Of a stretch of DNA of 64,000 nt, positions 1-10,622 are shown one piece after another. Every line of letters starts with the position of its first letter. Within the stretch, counting starts at the first letter, position 1. The position numbers and the translations under genes are program-made. Source of the stretch: Paenibacillus sp. ACRRX (lineage in GTDB: Bacteria; Bacillota; Bacilli; Paenibacillales; Paenibacillaceae). The notes under the pieces were generated by a model. That model made no database searches. It saw only the letters and a program-made list of their open reading frames with translations, and was not told the origin of the DNA. The stretch lies in assembly GCF_022346885.1 (NCBI RefSeq), contig NZ_JAKRNK010000004.1:62001-126000 (forward strand). Reading direction: 5' to 3'.

Positions 1-1857
<1,857 letters not shown>

Positions 1858-1895
1858 TAACCAGCTCCAATGTATATAGCCCCGCTTAAATAAAT

Positions 1896-1943
1896 AACAG
1901 CCCCTTTGCCTTATATAGGGTATAAAGGGGCTGTTCCTGTTTT
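1896..1943 (+). terminator. rho-independent terminator, probably bidirectional
   Basis: A perfect 12-bp stem (1896-1907 with 1924-1935, AACAGCCCCTTT and its complement) is followed by a T-rich stretch. On the other strand the stem is followed by TATTTATTT, so it can also end the converging bcp transcript. Confidence 0.9.
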
Positions 1944-2002
1944 CAGTTCAACGCTATTTAACCGTAAAGCCGCTCTGATCAAGCAAGTCCAGGGAAGCAT
2001 TC

Positions 2003-2470
2003 TTATCCTTGAACAGCCTCCAATACCGCCTGTGTATGCCCCTTAACTTTTACATTGCGCCATGCTTGCTTCAGCTTGCCATCTTCGTCAATTAGAAACG
2101 TGGAGCGGACAATCCCGAAGTACTCCTTGCCGTACAACTTCTTTAATTGCCACACACCAAATTGTTCAGCCACCTGATGATCCTCGTCAGACAGCAACAG
2201 AAACGGCAGTTCATGCTTGGCAGCAAATTTGGCATGCGATTTCAACGGATCAGGGCTAATTCCGATAATAGTAGTATTCCATTTCTCAAAGTCGCCATGA
2301 AAGTCGCGGAAATCACAGGACTCCTGCGTACAGGCCGGCGTATTATCCTTCGGATAAAAATACAAGACGACCTTCCGTCCCCGATAATGACTTAAGCTTA
2401 CATCTTGTCCGTAAGAGCCTGGCAGGTTGAAGTCCGGGACAAGGTGTCCTATTTGCAAAGTCTCTGACAT
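2003..2470 (-). CDS. bcp: Bcp/PrxQ-type thioredoxin-dependent peroxiredoxin
   Basis: This 155-residue cytoplasmic thiol peroxidase reduces hydrogen and organic peroxides at the expense of thioredoxin. The AhpC-TSA fold is complete. The peroxidatic cysteine lies in NTPACTQESC, with a second cysteine five residues on, the atypical 2-Cys pattern of the Bcp/PrxQ group. The open frame extends three codons further to a GTG, but the ATG at 2470 has GAGAGGTG at a proper distance and gives the usual family N-terminus (MSET). It converges on the reductase gene across a shared terminator. It stands alone, with no obvious operator seen. Confidence 0.93.
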   Translation of the reverse strand: MSETLQIGHLVPDFNLPGSYGQDVSLSHYRGRKVVLYFYPKDNTPACTQESCDFRDFHGDFEKWNTTIIGISPDPLKSHAKFAAKHELPFLLLSDEDHQVAEQFGVWQLKKLYGKEYFGIVRSTFLIDEDGKLKQAWRNVKVKGHTQAVLEAVQG

Positions 2471-2573
2471 CGTCAGCACCTCTCATTTCCTATCATTTCC
2501 TATGTAATACGGATGAAGTCCCCTTAGCTTAACATATGTAAATCTTTGCGACCAATAATCGAAACAAAAGCAG

Positions 2574-2620
2574 TAAAACAAGAGGATGCCCCATGCCAAT
2601 AGACATGACAGACATCCCCT
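2574..2620 (-). terminator. terminator of the ABC exporter operon
   Basis: Read on the minus strand, AGGGGATG (2620-2613) pairs with CATCCTCT (2588-2581) with one G-U pair, followed by TTGTTTT. It lies just after the stop of the last permease gene. Confidence 0.7.
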
Positions 2621-2642
2621 TTTCCCGCAGAAACATTACCAA

Positions 2643-3428
2643 CTAAGAACCTGCACCACGGTATTTTTTGATTCCTATATTCCATAGCGTTAATCCTATT
2701 GCAAATGCGACAATCCCAACCAGCGGCGTATACAGTGCCAACTGCTTCATCCCTTTGCCGGTTATAAAATAAGAAGCTGGGATAATACCTACAAAAGCAA
2801 ATGGCAGTATCCACGTCAACAGCACCTGAATGAAACGGTTATAGATGGTCATCGGATAACGGCCATAGCTCTGAATATTATACACAAGCGGCAAAATGCC
2901 CGTCGGTGCATCTGAATAGAAAGAGATGGAGGTAAGCGCAATGTATATGCCAAAATAGATCATAACCGATCCGACAATCATCACAAGGAGCACCCCTACC
3001 TCAAGGAGTCCGAAGGGCAGATCAAGCCGCACCCAACAAATCCCCATCATCAGCGTTCCAATAAAGGAACCGATGACTGCGGGCGGGTCCACATTTTCGA
3101 GCAGGATCTGAAACAGGTTATAAGCAGGCCGCGTTAGAATGCGATCCATCTCGCCTTTGACAATATAACGTTCACTGAACCCCCACAGATTAAAGAAGCA
3201 AATAAACAAACCGTAGGGAATCATAAAGTAACCATATACAAACACCATCTCATCTCGTGTCCAGCCAGCAAGTGTCGGCGTGTGCATAAAGACTACAAAG
3301 ATAAAGATCAAGTTAGTCGCCTGAAAGAGTAAATCCGACAAGACCTCGATCCAGAAGTCTGCCCGATAGGTCAGACGCGTTTTGGCGTAATTTTTCAAAT
3401 ATTCTCCCACAAGTCCCATATAATACAT
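2643..3428 (-). CDS. ABC-2 family permease, second permease of exporter
   Basis: This 261-residue integral membrane protein has about six hydrophobic segments and resembles the ABC-2/DUF990 permeases that occur as the third gene of ATPase-permease-permease exporters. It begins six bases after the stop of the preceding permease, so the three genes form one operon. The start ATG follows a G-rich weak ribosome site. The conserved stretch KGEMDRILTRP, typical of these permeases, is visible. The family includes exporters of antibiotics and lipids, but the substrate here is unknown. Confidence 0.85.
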   Translation of the reverse strand: MYYMGLVGEYLKNYAKTRLTYRADFWIEVLSDLLFQATNLIFIFVVFMHTPTLAGWTRDEMVFVYGYFMIPYGLFICFFNLWGFSERYIVKGEMDRILTRPAYNLFQILLENVDPPAVIGSFIGTLMMGICWVRLDLPFGLLEVGVLLVMIVGSVMIYFGIYIALTSISFYSDAPTGILPLVYNIQSYGRYPMTIYNRFIQVLLTWILPFAFVGIIPASYFITGKGMKQLALYTPLVGIVAFAIGLTLWNIGIKKYRGAGS

Positions 3429-3434
3429 CGCCGT

Positions 3435-4229
3435 CTACCCCCCTTGCACGAACAAACGATGGCGGGCCGAGCGCCACAGCATAATAATCGGTATCGTAAG
3501 AATGACCAGCCAGATCACTTGTACCGCCATGACTCCTAATATGTCTCCATCTGGGACACGCCCTGTGAAGACTGAGCTCGGCAGATACGTTATAGCTTGG
3601 AAAGGCAGCCATTCATTCAGCCCCTTCAGCCAACCCGGGAAAAATGAAATCGGAACAATAACACCAGAAAACAGATCGACCACAACCCGCTTCATGCGCA
3701 TCATTCCTTCATTGTTTTCAATAAAGAAAGCGGAAAGTCCAGTAATAATATTAATCTGCGAATTAATCAGGAAGCTCATAAACAGCATCCACGCAAATGT
3801 AACCCATAACTTTGGATCATGAGGCAGCTTGACAGGGAACAACAAACACGCAATGACTAAGCCAGGTGTCATAAACAACAGCAGCCGGAAGCATCCCTCT
3901 CCAAGACCTTGCATCATTTTTACGACAATGTAGTTGTAGGGTCTTATAAATTGAATCGCTACGCTGCCGTCCCGGATCTCGCCTGCAATTTCACGATCCA
4001 GATTGTTAAAATAAAACGCCCGTGCCATCCAAGAAACAGCAATATAAGTGGTCATCTGATCAGCAGTGAAGCCCGCCAAAGTTCCTTGTCCTCCGTATAT
4101 CGCCTGCCACGTAAAATAATACACACCGATGTTAAGCGTGTAGATTAAAATACCGGAATAATAGTTCACTCTGTAGGCGAGCATCGTCAGGAAACGCATC
4201 CGAATCAGTTCCACATAAGTGCTAATCAT
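3435..4229 (-). CDS. ABC-2 family permease, first permease of exporter
   Basis: This 264-residue membrane protein has about six membrane segments and belongs to the ABC-2 permease family, the usual partner of the following DUF990-type permease. Its ATG overlaps the ATPase stop codon (ATGA-type overlap, 4226-4229), a sign of translational coupling. The sequence REIRDGSVAIQFIRPYNY matches the conserved cytoplasmic loop of the family, where IRP corresponds to TRP in the sister permease. The two permeases probably form a heterodimer served by one ATPase. Substrate unknown. Confidence 0.85.
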   Translation of the reverse strand: MISTYVELIRMRFLTMLAYRVNYYSGILIYTLNIGVYYFTWQAIYGGQGTLAGFTADQMTTYIAVSWMARAFYFNNLDREIAGEIRDGSVAIQFIRPYNYIVVKMMQGLGEGCFRLLLFMTPGLVIACLLFPVKLPHDPKLWVTFAWMLFMSFLINSQINIITGLSAFFIENNEGMMRMKRVVVDLFSGVIVPISFFPGWLKGLNEWLPFQAITYLPSSVFTGRVPDGDILGVMAVQVIWLVILTIPIIMLWRSARHRLFVQGG

Positions 4230-5440
4230 GACTCACCAGCCCCCGCTTTGGCTTTTGCAGTGGCCGATTCATCCTTCACTTTCTCTTGATCCAATTGTGC
4301 AGTCGCAGGGCTTGACTCCAGCGGTTGTGATAATGCTGCTGTCACCGACTTAGTGGACTCCAATGACGCTTCTGCCGCCTGTGCAGCGGCTGTCGCCGAC
4401 TGCTGCAGCATCTCAATGGCAGGTGCGCTGGCAGAACCTGTCTTGTAGATCTCACGAACAATATCATCTGTGTTCGTCTCGTGAATACTCAGATCGCTAA
4501 TTGCGGTCTGACTAACGATCCGTGCGATGACATCCGATACGTTGCTGTCCGTTGGAACAAATACGCTGGCCTGCAAGCTGGAGGTCTGCTCCCAATTCAC
4601 CGCCATGCCTGTAGTCAGCGCCGTAAGCATATCAGCTGTCATCGGCTTTGCAAACTCCAGTCTTACTTCTCTTCCTTTGCCCCATGTCGCCTTTAACGTA
4701 TCCAATCCGCCATCATAGATGATATTTCCGTCATCCAACATAATAACCCGCGAGCATAAGGCCTCGATATCTTGCAGATCGTGTGTTGTCAATAGAATCG
4801 TTGTGCCGTATTCCCGGTTCAAATGCAGTAGAAATTCCCGAATTTCAGTCTTCACAACAATATCAAGGCCGATTGTAGGCTCATCCAGAAACAATACATC
4901 TGGTTGATGCAGCAGTGCCGCTACAAGCTCGCAGCGCATTCGCTGCCCGAGGCTTAGTTTGCGGACAGGTCGATGCAGCAGCTCCTGCAATTGAAGCCGC
5001 TCGATTAATTCATCCAATCTACGCTTAAAGTCTTCTTCGGATACTCGATACACTTTGCGCAGCAAGCGGAATGACTCGATCACACCGATGTCCCACCACA
5101 ACTGGCTGCGCTGTCCGAAAACAACACCAATATGCTTTACAAAAGCCTCTCGTTCTTTATGAGGCACGTATCCCTGCACATGGATTGATCCCGACGTAGG
5201 TACCAGTATGCCCGTAAGCATCTTGATCGTTGTTGATTTTCCTGCTCCATTCTCTCCGATATACCCGCATATTTCTCCTTGGGGTATCGTAAACGAGATA
5301 TCTTTTACCGCAGCTACTTCGTTATATTCGCGCTTAAACAGATCCATAAAAGCACCCTTTAAGCCCTCACGGTTCCGCTGCACCTGAAACGTCTTGCGCA
5401 GCAGTTCCACTTCGATTGCGTTCATTTGATTCGTATCCAC
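4226..5440 (-). CDS. ABC exporter ATPase with an Ala-rich C-terminal tail
   Basis: This ATP-binding subunit is about 404 residues long and powers the two permeases downstream. Walker A is GENGAGKSTT, the signature is LSLGQRMRCE and Walker B is VLFLDEPTIGLD. I chose the GTG at 5440, because AAGGGGAG lies five bases before it. The ATG 48 bases upstream has no ribosome site. After the nucleotide-binding domain and a short accessory domain (to about residue 335) comes a low-complexity tail of about 65 residues rich in Ala, Ser and Glu. That tail is not part of the usual family and its role is unknown. The gene is divergent from the LytR-CpsA-Psr gene. Confidence 0.86.
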   Translation of the reverse strand: MDTNQMNAIEVELLRKTFQVQRNREGLKGAFMDLFKREYNEVAAVKDISFTIPQGEICGYIGENGAGKSTTIKMLTGILVPTSGSIHVQGYVPHKEREAFVKHIGVVFGQRSQLWWDIGVIESFRLLRKVYRVSEEDFKRRLDELIERLQLQELLHRPVRKLSLGQRMRCELVAALLHQPDVLFLDEPTIGLDIVVKTEIREFLLHLNREYGTTILLTTHDLQDIEALCSRVIMLDDGNIIYDGGLDTLKATWGKGREVRLEFAKPMTADMLTALTTGMAVNWEQTSSLQASVFVPTDSNVSDVIARIVSQTAISDLSIHETNTDDIVREIYKTGSASAPAIEMLQQSATAAAQAAEASLESTKSVTAALSQPLESSPATAQLDQEKVKDESATAKAKAGAGES

Positions 5441-5655
5441 CTTTCTCCCCTTATTGTCTTGCCAATTCTCTTCCGTCAATATACCCATTTCATTGATAAT
5501 CGAGGATTAAACCTCGTATAATAGGAGAGATATGGTTATGGGGTTAACCCACAATGTCTAATATATCATGATATCGACCTGGTATGAATGCATCGGAACC
5601 GACATCTGGTACCCGCTTCCTTATTTCCGACTGCGGAAAGGACGGAGACTATAAC

Positions 5656-6648
5656 ATGAGATGGATCTATAAGAAGTGGAAAATGCTTTTGCTCACCTTT
5701 ACCTTGATACTCGTTGCGGGTGCAGGTTCGTATGCTTGGTGGCTCTATGATAGCTTGAATAGCCTGAGCAAGGATCAACAGCACACGCGATTTCCGGCGT
5801 CAAGCGTCGCCACAATGGGAACGAAGCCTGCTCCTGAGCCGCCAAAGTGGGAAGGCGAAGAGCGAGTTAACATTTTGCTGTTGGGTGCGGATACGCGTGG
5901 TCTTCAGAAAACGGAAAGTCCGCGTACCGATTCCATGATTATCGCTTCCATTAATCCGTTAACGAAGCAAGCCCAGCTGATGTCTGTCATGCGGGATGCC
6001 GTCATGGATATTCCGAACATGGGGCAAGATCGCGCCAATACCGTGCTTCAGGCAGGCGGTCCCAATCTTGTGATGCAGACGATTGGCAAATGGACAGGTC
6101 TCGATATCCAATATTACGTCTATACCGACTTTGAAGGCTTTATTGCGCTTATCGATGCCATGGGAGGCATTGAGATGGACGTCGAAAAAGATATGGACTA
6201 TACAAGCAAAGCAGATAAACACCAGTACGATATTCATCTCAAAAAAGGCAAGCAGCTGCTTGATGGCAGCAGCGCGCTCCAATATGTCCGTTTCCGACAC
6301 GATGCGTTGTCCGATTATTCGCGCACGAAGCGTCAGCGTGAAATGCTGGGTGCAGTCGCCCAGAAGATGAAATCCGCCTGGTCGATTTTGACACTCCCGA
6401 ATTTGATCCACAAAATGTCGCCTTACGTGGAGACCAACTTAACAGCTGACGACATGATCAAGCTCGGCATGCTTGGAATGCAAATCAATGTGGGGCCCAG
6501 TCAGCAGCTTCCACCGACGGAGTTATTAGTGGAGAAGCGTATCCATAACGCCGCTGTGTTAGGCGTAAAGAGCGAAGAGGAACTGCGGATGTACATTAGG
6601 CAGCTGCTTAAAGTGAATGATCCTGCGACCTCTGCTGCTCCTCACTAA
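5656..6648 (+). CDS. LytR-CpsA-Psr family cell-wall glycopolymer ligase
   Basis: A 330-residue membrane-anchored enzyme that attaches teichoic-acid-like or capsular polymers to peptidoglycan outside the cell. The ATG at 5656 has GGAG eight bases upstream, and an in-frame extension to 5584 has no ribosome site. One N-terminal membrane helix (about 10-32) is followed by a linker and the LCP domain. Visible LCP motifs are VNILLLGADTR, the PRTDSMI segment carrying the pyrophosphate-binding Arg and Asp, and the VRFRHD and YSRTKRQREM motifs. It is a single gene, divergent from the ABC operon. Many Gram-positive genomes hold several paralogues, so the exact polymer is not predictable. Confidence 0.9.
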   Translation: MRWIYKKWKMLLLTFTLILVAGAGSYAWWLYDSLNSLSKDQQHTRFPASSVATMGTKPAPEPPKWEGEERVNILLLGADTRGLQKTESPRTDSMIIASINPLTKQAQLMSVMRDAVMDIPNMGQDRANTVLQAGGPNLVMQTIGKWTGLDIQYYVYTDFEGFIALIDAMGGIEMDVEKDMDYTSKADKHQYDIHLKKGKQLLDGSSALQYVRFRHDALSDYSRTKRQREMLGAVAQKMKSAWSILTLPNLIHKMSPYVETNLTADDMIKLGMLGMQINVGPSQQLPPTELLVEKRIHNAAVLGVKSEEELRMYIRQLLKVNDPATSAAPH

Positions 6649-6939
6649 CAACAGCATATCTCTTGATAACGGGACACCTCTGACATAACCTATAACAACT
6701 TTACTCGTTGAACATGGCTTTATATATATGCCATTCTTTACGGACATATGGACGAACAAGGTAGTTAGCCATTCAGAAGTATACTGACAGTGCGAATATT
6801 ACAGGCTCGTCGTGTTCAAAGACTACATACGCATGGTAAGACGTTACTTGTATGATCAACGCATTACAGCCTGTCAGACTCTGGTTTACAGGCTAAAAAA
6901 GTCAATCGTTCGACGACCACAATAAGGAGATGGAGAAAC

Positions 6940-8262
6940 ATGATGATGCAACCTCGCGAACGCTCCGCACAATTATACGAAGAAGCGCTCGAACATATCG
7001 TAGGTGGGGTGAACAGCCCTTCCCGCTCATTTAAAGCAGTAGGCGGTGGTGCGCCTGTATTTATGAAACGCGCGCAAGGCGCTCATTTCTGGGATGTGGA
7101 CGGCAATACCTATATTGATTATCTCGCAGCATACGGTCCGATTATTACCGGTCATGCCCATCCGCACATTACACAAGCGATCACAAAAGCCGCTGAGAAT
7201 GGCACGCTGTACGGCACGCCTACTGAGCTAGAAATTCAACTGGCGCGGATGCTCAAATCCGCTATCCCTTCTATGGACAAAGTCCGCTTCGTCAACTCTG
7301 GTACCGAAGCGGTCATGACAACAATTCGTGTAGCCCGTGCCTATACAAAGCGCAACAAGATTATTAAGTTTGCCGGCTGTTACCACGGCCATTCGGATCT
7401 TGTACTTGTGGCGGCCGGCTCCGGTCCGTCGACACTAGGTATACCGGATAGTGCCGGCATTCCTGCCAGCATCGCGCAGGAAGTCATTACGGTGCCATTT
7501 AACGATCTCGACAGCCTCAAGGCTGCACTGGAGCATTGGGGAGAGGATGTGGCCGCCGTTATGGTCGAGCCAATTGTCGGCAACTTTGGTATGGTTATGC
7601 CACATGAAGGCTATCTTGAAGGACTGTGCAAGCTTACACGCGAATACGGCGCATTGGTCATTTACGATGAAGTCATCAGCGCATTCCGCTTCCATTACGG
7701 TTCGACACAGACCTATCGTGTGTTCCCTGATCATGCAGCTATCGAGCCTGACTTGACCGCACTAGGCAAAATTATTGGCGGAGGACTGCCAATCGGTGCC
7801 TACGGTGGACGCAAGCACGTTATGGAACAAGTCGCACCGCTCGGTCCTGCTTATCAGGCAGGCACAATGGCAGGCAATCCGGCCTCAATCGCTGCAGGTA
7901 TTGCTTGTTTGGAAGTACTGCAGGGCGAAGGCGTTTACGAGCGTATGGAAGAGCTCTCAATCCGCTTGACTGCAGGCATCCAAGAAGGTGCTGATCGATA
8001 CGGCATTCCGCTGACGATTAACCGAATTCGCGGCTCCTTCTCGACGCACTTCTGTAACCACCCGGTTACCAATTATGAGCATGCTCAAGACACGGATACA
8101 GAAGCGTTTGCCGCTTACTTCCGCCACATGCTGAATCAAGGGATCAATTTGGCTCCGTCCAAATACGAAGCTTGGTTCCTCACAACTGCGCATACCGATG
8201 AGGATATCACCAAGACAATTGAAGCTTCGCACGAAAGCTTCCGTCGTATGGCACAAAGCTAG
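6940..8262 (+). CDS. hemL: glutamate-1-semialdehyde 2,1-aminomutase
   Basis: This 440-residue PLP enzyme converts glutamate-1-semialdehyde to 5-aminolevulinate, the C5-route precursor of heme. The PLP lysine is K277 in [12 protein letters not shown], and SGTEA (about 120) and [10 protein letters not shown] are typical of the family. AAGGAGA at 6924-6930 precedes the first of three consecutive ATGs. It is not next to other hem genes. Bacillales often carry a second, stand-alone copy (GsaB in B. subtilis), and this location suggests that role. It is followed by a strong terminator. Confidence 0.9.
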   Translation: MMMQPRERSAQLYEEALEHIVGGVNSPSRSFKAVGGGAPVFMKRAQGAHFWDVDGNTYIDYLAAYGPIITGHAHPHITQAITKAAENGTLYGTPTELEIQLARMLKSAIPSMDKVRFVNSGTEAVMTTIRVARAYTKRNKIIKFAGCYHGHSDLVLVAAGSGPSTLGIPDSAGIPASIAQEVITVPFNDLDSLKAALEHWGEDVAAVMVEPIVGNFGMVMPHEGYLEGLCKLTREYGALVIYDEVISAFRFHYGSTQTYRVFPDHAAIEPDLTALGKIIGGGLPIGAYGGRKHVMEQVAPLGPAYQAGTMAGNPASIAAGIACLEVLQGEGVYERMEELSIRLTAGIQEGADRYGIPLTINRIRGSFSTHFCNHPVTNYEHAQDTDTEAFAAYFRHMLNQGINLAPSKYEAWFLTTAHTDEDITKTIEASHESFRRMAQS

Positions 8263-8296
8263 CTTCATCGTTATTACCACGTATCAGTTACACAAC

Positions 8297-8340
8297 AATA
8301 CCCCCGTATCGCATTAAGCGAGTACGGGGGTATTTAAGTT
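8297..8340 (+). terminator. terminator after hemL
   Basis: A 12-bp perfect stem (8297-8308 with 8323-8334) is extended by an inner TCGC/GCGA stem. The T-rich tail is short. Confidence 0.85.
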
Positions 8341-8467
8341 CGGGATAACGATAACAGTTAGCTGCAATTTCTCTTTATGCCGCATTGTTGCAATCCTTTT
8401 AAGCAGTTCGTGTCTGCATCAAGCCCAATCCATTCTAAAAGCAATGATTGCCCCACATTACAGCATA

Positions 8468-8644
8468 TCAACTATCCTTGTTCATCTTGTCTGTGTAGTA
8501 CACAGCTACCGTAATACAAGCGGCTCCCATCAGCCAGCTTACGATCACCTGCCATACTTGCTTCAGGTCTATAATTAAGCTGCACGCGATAAACAGCAAA
8601 GCCCCTATACAATTACACCATACAATCAGGCGGTACTTCAGCAT
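8468..8644 (-). CDS. small two-helix membrane protein, function unknown
   Basis: This 58-residue open frame runs from ATG at 8644 to TGA at 8468, read on the minus strand. GGGGGAG lies about eight bases before the ATG, a convincing ribosome site. The product starts MLKYRLIVW and has two hydrophobic segments (about 5-25 and 32-50) separated by DLKQ, with a charged C-terminal end TDKMNKDS, so it should span the membrane twice as a hairpin. I do not recognise it. It sits alone between two terminators, in a 620-base interval that otherwise contains nothing I can identify. Confidence 0.6.
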   Translation of the reverse strand: MLKYRLIVWCNCIGALLFIACSLIIDLKQVWQVIVSWLMGAACITVAVYYTDKMNKDS

Positions 8645-8791
8645 GCTTCCGACTCCCCCGTCCGCACATGAATGTCCTTGATTATGTATCTTTTGAAAAA
8701 TAGATATAGGAATACTCTACCATTCTAATTATAACGATATGAGTCATTAGACTCAATATTGTTTTGATTTTACATGTGAAATGAACGACCT

Positions 8792-8856
8792 ATACAAAAA
8801 CACCCCGCAATGGGTGTCTGTTATCCAACTGAATAACAGACCCATTGCGGAGTGTT
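8792..8856 (-). terminator. long hairpin terminator after the PTS permease
   Basis: A near-perfect inverted repeat (about 8799-8825 with 8832-8856) contains CCGCAATGGG and TCTGTTAT with their complements. On the minus strand it is followed by TTTTTG. It closes the EIICB transcript and may also block read-through toward the small membrane gene. Confidence 0.88.
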
Positions 8857-8885
8857 CTATTAGCTAAGCTATGACACGCTTAAAG

Positions 8886-10331
8886 TTAGAGTTTCTTAAT
8901 TTCTTCTTTTAGCAGCTCAGACTGGGTACCGAATACAACTTGTACGTTACCTTTGCCCAATCGCATAATACCTGCTGCCCCCAACGCTTTCAAACCAGAC
9001 TCGTTAACCAAGCTATCATCTTTCAGCGTCAGACGAAGACGAGTAATACAAGCTTCGTTTGTAATGATGTTATCTTTGCCGCCGATATTTTCTAATACCT
9101 TAACAGCTTTTTCTTTGAGGGTGCTATTAGCTGCACCAGCTGTTGCCGCATTAGACTCCTCTGTCTCTACTTCGCGTCCAGGTGTCTTCAGGTTCAGCTT
9201 CACGATAAGGAAGCGGAATAAGAAGTAATAAACAACGAAGTATGCAATACCGATTGGAATGAGCCACAATGGCTTAGTCGCAAGCGGGAAGTTCAGCGCA
9301 TAGTCGATGAATCCAGCCGAGAAACCAAAGCCGTGCTTGATACCCAACAGTGCTGTAATTACGCCAGAGGCACCGGCCAACACAGCATGCACCACGAACA
9401 ATACTGGAGCTGCAAACATGAACGCAAACTCAATTGGTTCCGTTACACCTGTCAAGAATGAAGCAAATGCAACTCCCATAAAGATCGATGCTACAGCTTT
9501 GCGTTTTTCAGGACGTGCAGTGTGAATAATGGCAAGTGCCGCGCCAGGCAGAGCAAACATCATGATCGGGAAGAAACCTGTCATAAACATACCAGCTGAC
9601 TTATCTCCTGCGAAGAAACGAGTAATATCACCCTTCACAACCTCGCCAGCGGCGTCTGTAAATGTACCAAGTTGGAACCAAGCAATGTTGTTAAGGATAT
9701 GATGCAATCCCGTTGGAATAAGCAAGCGGTTAGCCACCATAAAGCCACCAGAGCCAATTGCCCCTAAACCAACAACCCAGTTACCAAATGAATCGATAGC
9801 TTGTTGTACTGGACCCCAAACAATCGCAAAGGCAAGACCTATAATAATAATCGAAACGGATGTTACCATCGGAACAAATCGTTTTCCACCAAAGAACCCT
9901 AGCCAATCAGGCATCTTGATATTATGATACCTGTTGTACATAAAGGCAGCCAAACATCCTGCTAGTATACCGCCTAGTACACCCATATCCAATTTCAAGT
10001 CATCTGGAATGAAACTGAAAATACCAGGAGTGATCTCCAATATTTTCATAAGAATGATATGAGCAAGCACAGCCGCTAATGCAGCAACTGCATCTCCCGC
10101 TAATCCTATTGCAATGGCTACTGCAAATATGAGCGGTAATTGTTTAAAGATGGTATCCCCACCTGCAAATAAAAATGGAGCTACATACTGATTCAAAAAC
10201 TCGCCTGCAGCGCCCATGTGAAAATCTTTCACGTAGTCAATAGCGCCGAATCGAAGTAAAATTGCCGCTGCCGGAAGAGTTGCTACCGGAAGCATCAATG
10301 CTCGACCAATTTTTTGCAAAAAGGCTAGCAT
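8886..10331 (-). CDS. nagE: PTS EIICB permease, N-acetylglucosamine (glucose-family) type
   Basis: This 481-residue sugar permease imports and phosphorylates its sugar using HPr-P through a separate EIIA. The ATG at 10331 has AAGGAGG at the correct spacing; an upstream in-frame ATG lies within that ribosome site. The EIIC domain (about 1-375) reads much closer to NagE than to PtsG, for example in LLIPTGLHHILNN followed by AWFQLG and in GMFMTGFFPIMMFALPG. The EIIB domain (about 400-481) has the phosphorylated cysteine in NEACITRLRL. There is no fused EIIA domain, so the EIIA at 13954-14436 probably serves it. The leader carries a GlcT-type RNA switch. A glucose role therefore remains possible despite the NagE-like sequence. 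Confidence 0.87.
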   Translation of the reverse strand: MLAFLQKIGRALMLPVATLPAAAILLRFGAIDYVKDFHMGAAGEFLNQYVAPFLFAGGDTIFKQLPLIFAVAIAIGLAGDAVAALAAVLAHIILMKILEITPGIFSFIPDDLKLDMGVLGGILAGCLAAFMYNRYHNIKMPDWLGFFGGKRFVPMVTSVSIIIIGLAFAIVWGPVQQAIDSFGNWVVGLGAIGSGGFMVANRLLIPTGLHHILNNIAWFQLGTFTDAAGEVVKGDITRFFAGDKSAGMFMTGFFPIMMFALPGAALAIIHTARPEKRKAVASIFMGVAFASFLTGVTEPIEFAFMFAAPVLFVVHAVLAGASGVITALLGIKHGFGFSAGFIDYALNFPLATKPLWLIPIGIAYFVVYYFLFRFLIVKLNLKTPGREVETEESNAATAGAANSTLKEKAVKVLENIGGKDNIITNEACITRLRLTLKDDSLVNESGLKALGAAGIMRLGKGNVQVVFGTQSELLKEEIKKL

Positions 10332-10421
10332 GACATGTTCCTCCTTCATGTGAATAAATAAAGTATGGATAAAAGGTTAAAGAATTATTCGATAACCTAT
10401 CATCACCGTTAGGGATGAAAA

Positions 10422-10435
10422 TTAAAGCGTTAACA
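10422..10435. promoter_or_regulatory. probable cre site (CcpA) in the EIICB leader
   Basis: TTAAAGCGTTAACA matches the cre consensus TGWAARCGYTWNCW at 13 of 14 positions. It lies between the leader terminator and the EIICB start codon, where bound CcpA could act as a roadblock. Confidence 0.6.
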
Positions 10436-10506
10436 CTTTTTAGTGATGAGACCGTCGAGGTCTGAGAACAGATCCTTGATTAAGCGGTTACTTCTTGTAT
10501 CAGAAC

Positions 10507-10589
10507 AAAAAAAGCATGAGCCTGCAGCATGTGTGTAATTACCTTTACCCGTAATAGATAAAGGTCACACATTCCCGCAAGCTCATGCC
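10507..10589 (-). terminator. RAT-controlled leader terminator of the EIICB gene
   Basis: On the minus strand GGCATGAGC (10589-10581) pairs with GCTCATGC (10521-10514), followed by seven U. An inner structure is formed by the ATGTGT/ACACAT and CCTTTA/TAAAGG stems. The 5' arm is the 3' end of the RAT element, so the two structures exclude each other. Confidence 0.85.
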
Positions 10590-10610
10590 TAGTCGTACTA
10601 GTAACACGCT
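10581..10610 (-). promoter_or_regulatory. ribonucleic antiterminator (RAT) for GlcT
   Basis: This 30-base element contains GTGTTACT, then ACGACTAGGCATGAGC, the layout I recall for the B. subtilis ptsG RAT bound by GlcT. The identical 30-base sequence recurs at 14579-14608. Binding by GlcT would form the RAT hairpin and stop the overlapping terminator from folding. Confidence 0.85.
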
Positions 10611-10622
10611 TGTAACGTGGAA

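Noticed and set aside
5501..5516. CGAGG-ATTAAA-CCTCG hairpin upstream of the ABC ATPase as an operator
   Set aside because: Five-base arms occur by chance, and no known family site matches.
6866..6894. Hairpin AGCCTGT/ACAGGCT before hemL as a terminator
   Set aside because: It is followed by A residues on the plus strand and not by a U-tract on either strand; the stem is only seven pairs.
8886..10331. Full EIICBA fusion
   Set aside because: The protein ends after EIIB; the EIIA domain is a separate gene at 13954-14436.
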